Of a stretch of 5,741 nucleotides of DNA, positions 4,815 through 5,741 are shown piece by piece (the stretch's first letter is position 1; every line of letters starts with the position of its first letter). Source of the DNA: an uncultured Dermatophilus sp. GTDB lineage: Bacteria > Actinomycetota > Actinomycetes > Actinomycetales > Dermatophilaceae. The stretch spans positions 1 to 5,741 of the forward strand of contig CAMCQD010000132.1 in assembly GCA_945876925.1 (NCBI GenBank), in the 5' to 3' direction. Below the pieces are notes generated by a model that worked only from the letters and a program-made list of their open reading frames with translations, was not told the DNA's origin and ran no database searches. The translations under genes were made by a program, and so were the position numbers.

Positions 4815-5741
4815 GTGACCCTCTACGCGAGCACGGCGACGACCGGCCATCCGATCGACGGCCGCTATACCGTGCTGCGCCATCTGGCCGATGGCGGCAT
4901 GGGATCGGTCTACGTCGCCCGGGATGAGCGGCTGGGGCGCGAGGTGGCGCTGAAGGTGATGCGCCCTGACCTGACCACCGACCCTGCCTTCGTGCGGCGT
5001 TTCCAGGCCGAGGCCCAGGCCGCCGCCCGGCTCTCCGGCCAGCACGCCGTGGCCGTCTACGACCAGGGTCGTGACGGCGATCTGGTGTTCCTCGCGATGG
5101 AGCTGGTCCACGGGTGCACCCTTCGCCAGCGGCTCGACGAGGCCGGCGCGCTCGCCCCCGGCGAGGCCCTGGACATCATGGATTCGGTGCTGGCCGCGCT
5201 GGCCGCCGCGCACGCCATCGGGCTGGTGCACCGGGACGTCAAGCCCGAGAACGTGCTCATCCGCGAAGACGGCCTGGTCAAGGTCACCGATTTCGGTCTC
5301 GCCCGGGCCGCCAGCACGCGCACGGCCACCGCGGCCGGCGGCGGGGTGCTGGGCACGCTCGCCTACGTCTCACCCGAGCAGGTCGCCAGCGGCCTGGCCG
5401 ATGCGCGCTCGGACGTGTACTCCGCAGCCCTCATGCTGTTCGAGATGCTCACCGGGCGGGTCGCCTTCGAAGGCGACTCCCCCATCCATATCGCCTTCCG
5501 GCACGTTCACGAGCCGGTGCCGCCGCCCTCGAGCCTCGACCCGGGCCTGCCACCCGCCCTGGATGAGGCCGTCCTGGCCGGGGCCGCGGCTAACCCGCAG
5601 GACCGCCCCGCCGACGCCGGGCGCTACCGCAGCCTGCTGGCCTCGGTTCACACCCGGCTGACCCCGCAGGAGGCCAGCCGGGTGCCCCCGGCAGCCCTGG
5701 AGCACACCCCGCGGCCGGACGGTCACGCCGCAGCCGGCGCG
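4815..5741 (+). CDS. pknL: PknL-type membrane Ser/Thr protein kinase (3' end cut by window edge)
   Basis: The first 309 codons are present, covering the whole Hanks-type kinase domain. The Gly-rich loop is LADGGMGSVYVA (24-35; the first Gly is replaced by Ala), with ATP-binding Lys47 in VALKVM and its helix-C partner Glu67. The catalytic loop is HRDVKPEN (139-146, Asp141 catalytic), followed by DFG (159-161). The activation loop has Ser/Thr at 167-172 as likely autophosphorylation sites. GT (180-181) and SPE (186-188) close the loop, and R264 in NPQDRP is the conserved late Arg. From residue 270 on the sequence turns Pro/Ala-rich, as in the juxtamembrane linker. The transmembrane segment and any PASTA repeats lie beyond the window. 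GCTLR (100-104), EGDSPIHIAFRHVHE (219-233) and the synteny favour PknL over PknA/PknB. The Rv2175c-like protein is the expected substrate, and the transglycosylase upstream suggests a cell-wall role. The GTG start has no ribosome-binding site but follows a -10 element closely. Confidence 0.9.
   Translation, partial: MTLYASTATTGHPIDGRYTVLRHLADGGMGSVYVARDERLGREVALKVMRPDLTTDPAFVRRFQAEAQAAARLSGQHAVAVYDQGRDGDLVFLAMELVHGCTLRQRLDEAGALAPGEALDIMDSVLAALAAAHAIGLVHRDVKPENVLIREDGLVKVTDFGLARAASTRTATAAGGGVLGTLAYVSPEQVASGLADARSDVYSAALMLFEMLTGRVAFEGDSPIHIAFRHVHEPVPPPSSLDPGLPPALDEAVLAGAAANPQDRPADAGRYRSLLASVHTRLTPQEASRVPPAALEHTPRPDGHAAAGA

Noticed and set aside
4614..5231. Minus-strand 205-codon frame over the kinase start
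   Set aside because: It is antisense shadow of the kinase N-lobe and the intergenic region. The His/Gly/Gln-rich composition fits no family.
1..5741. CRISPR arrays, tRNA or rRNA genes, insertion sequences
   Set aside because: No regularly spaced repeats, no tRNA T-loop/acceptor pattern, and no transposase motif or terminal repeats were seen.

Overview
The window is very GC-rich (clearly over two thirds G+C) with strong G/C bias at third codon positions. It carries GTG and TTG starts, TANNNT-type -10 elements and gene families typical of Actinobacteria (DUF6504, the Rv2175c-like DNA-binding protein, PknL). A high-GC actinomycete chromosome is the best reading; the genus cannot be told from this sequence.

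Left part (1-1613, all minus strand). A CmoM/SmtA-like SAM-dependent methyltransferase runs off the left edge. Upstream of it lies the wreck of an error-prone DNA polymerase operon. A short dnaE-type pseudogene keeps only the start of the PHP domain and the C-terminal OB fold, in two different frames. An apparently intact DUF6504 gene, a usual companion of the ImuB/DnaE2 mutasome, precedes it. Just before DUF6504 is a possible C-terminal scrap of the preceding gene, ending in a GTGA stop/start overlap.

Centre (1614-1968). This divergent intergenic region holds an AT-rich island with a degenerate LexA/SOS-box-like palindrome (1771-1786) and a second small palindrome. It also holds a candidate promoter for the rightward gene.

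Right part (1969-5741). A trans-polyprenyl diphosphate synthase (+) converges, through a GC-rich hairpin, on a Rv2175c-like DNA-binding protein (-). A 408-bp divergent region then contains two long perfect inverted repeats, a candidate promoter and a hairpin-rich leader. It leads into a secreted LysM plus lytic transglycosylase protein (+). After this comes a PknL-type Ser/Thr kinase (+), probably translated from a leaderless mRNA and cut by the right edge. The order prenyl synthase - Rv2175c - pknL matches the M. tuberculosis block Rv2173 (idsA2) - Rv2174 (mptA) - Rv2175c - Rv2176 (pknL). Here no mptA lies between, and a cell-wall hydrolase sits between regulator and kinase.

The genes suggest two themes. 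One is a former SOS mutagenesis operon that has been dismantled but keeps its small DUF6504 member and perhaps its operator. The other is a cell-envelope module (isoprenoid synthesis, peptidoglycan hydrolase, membrane kinase and the kinase's likely DNA-binding substrate).
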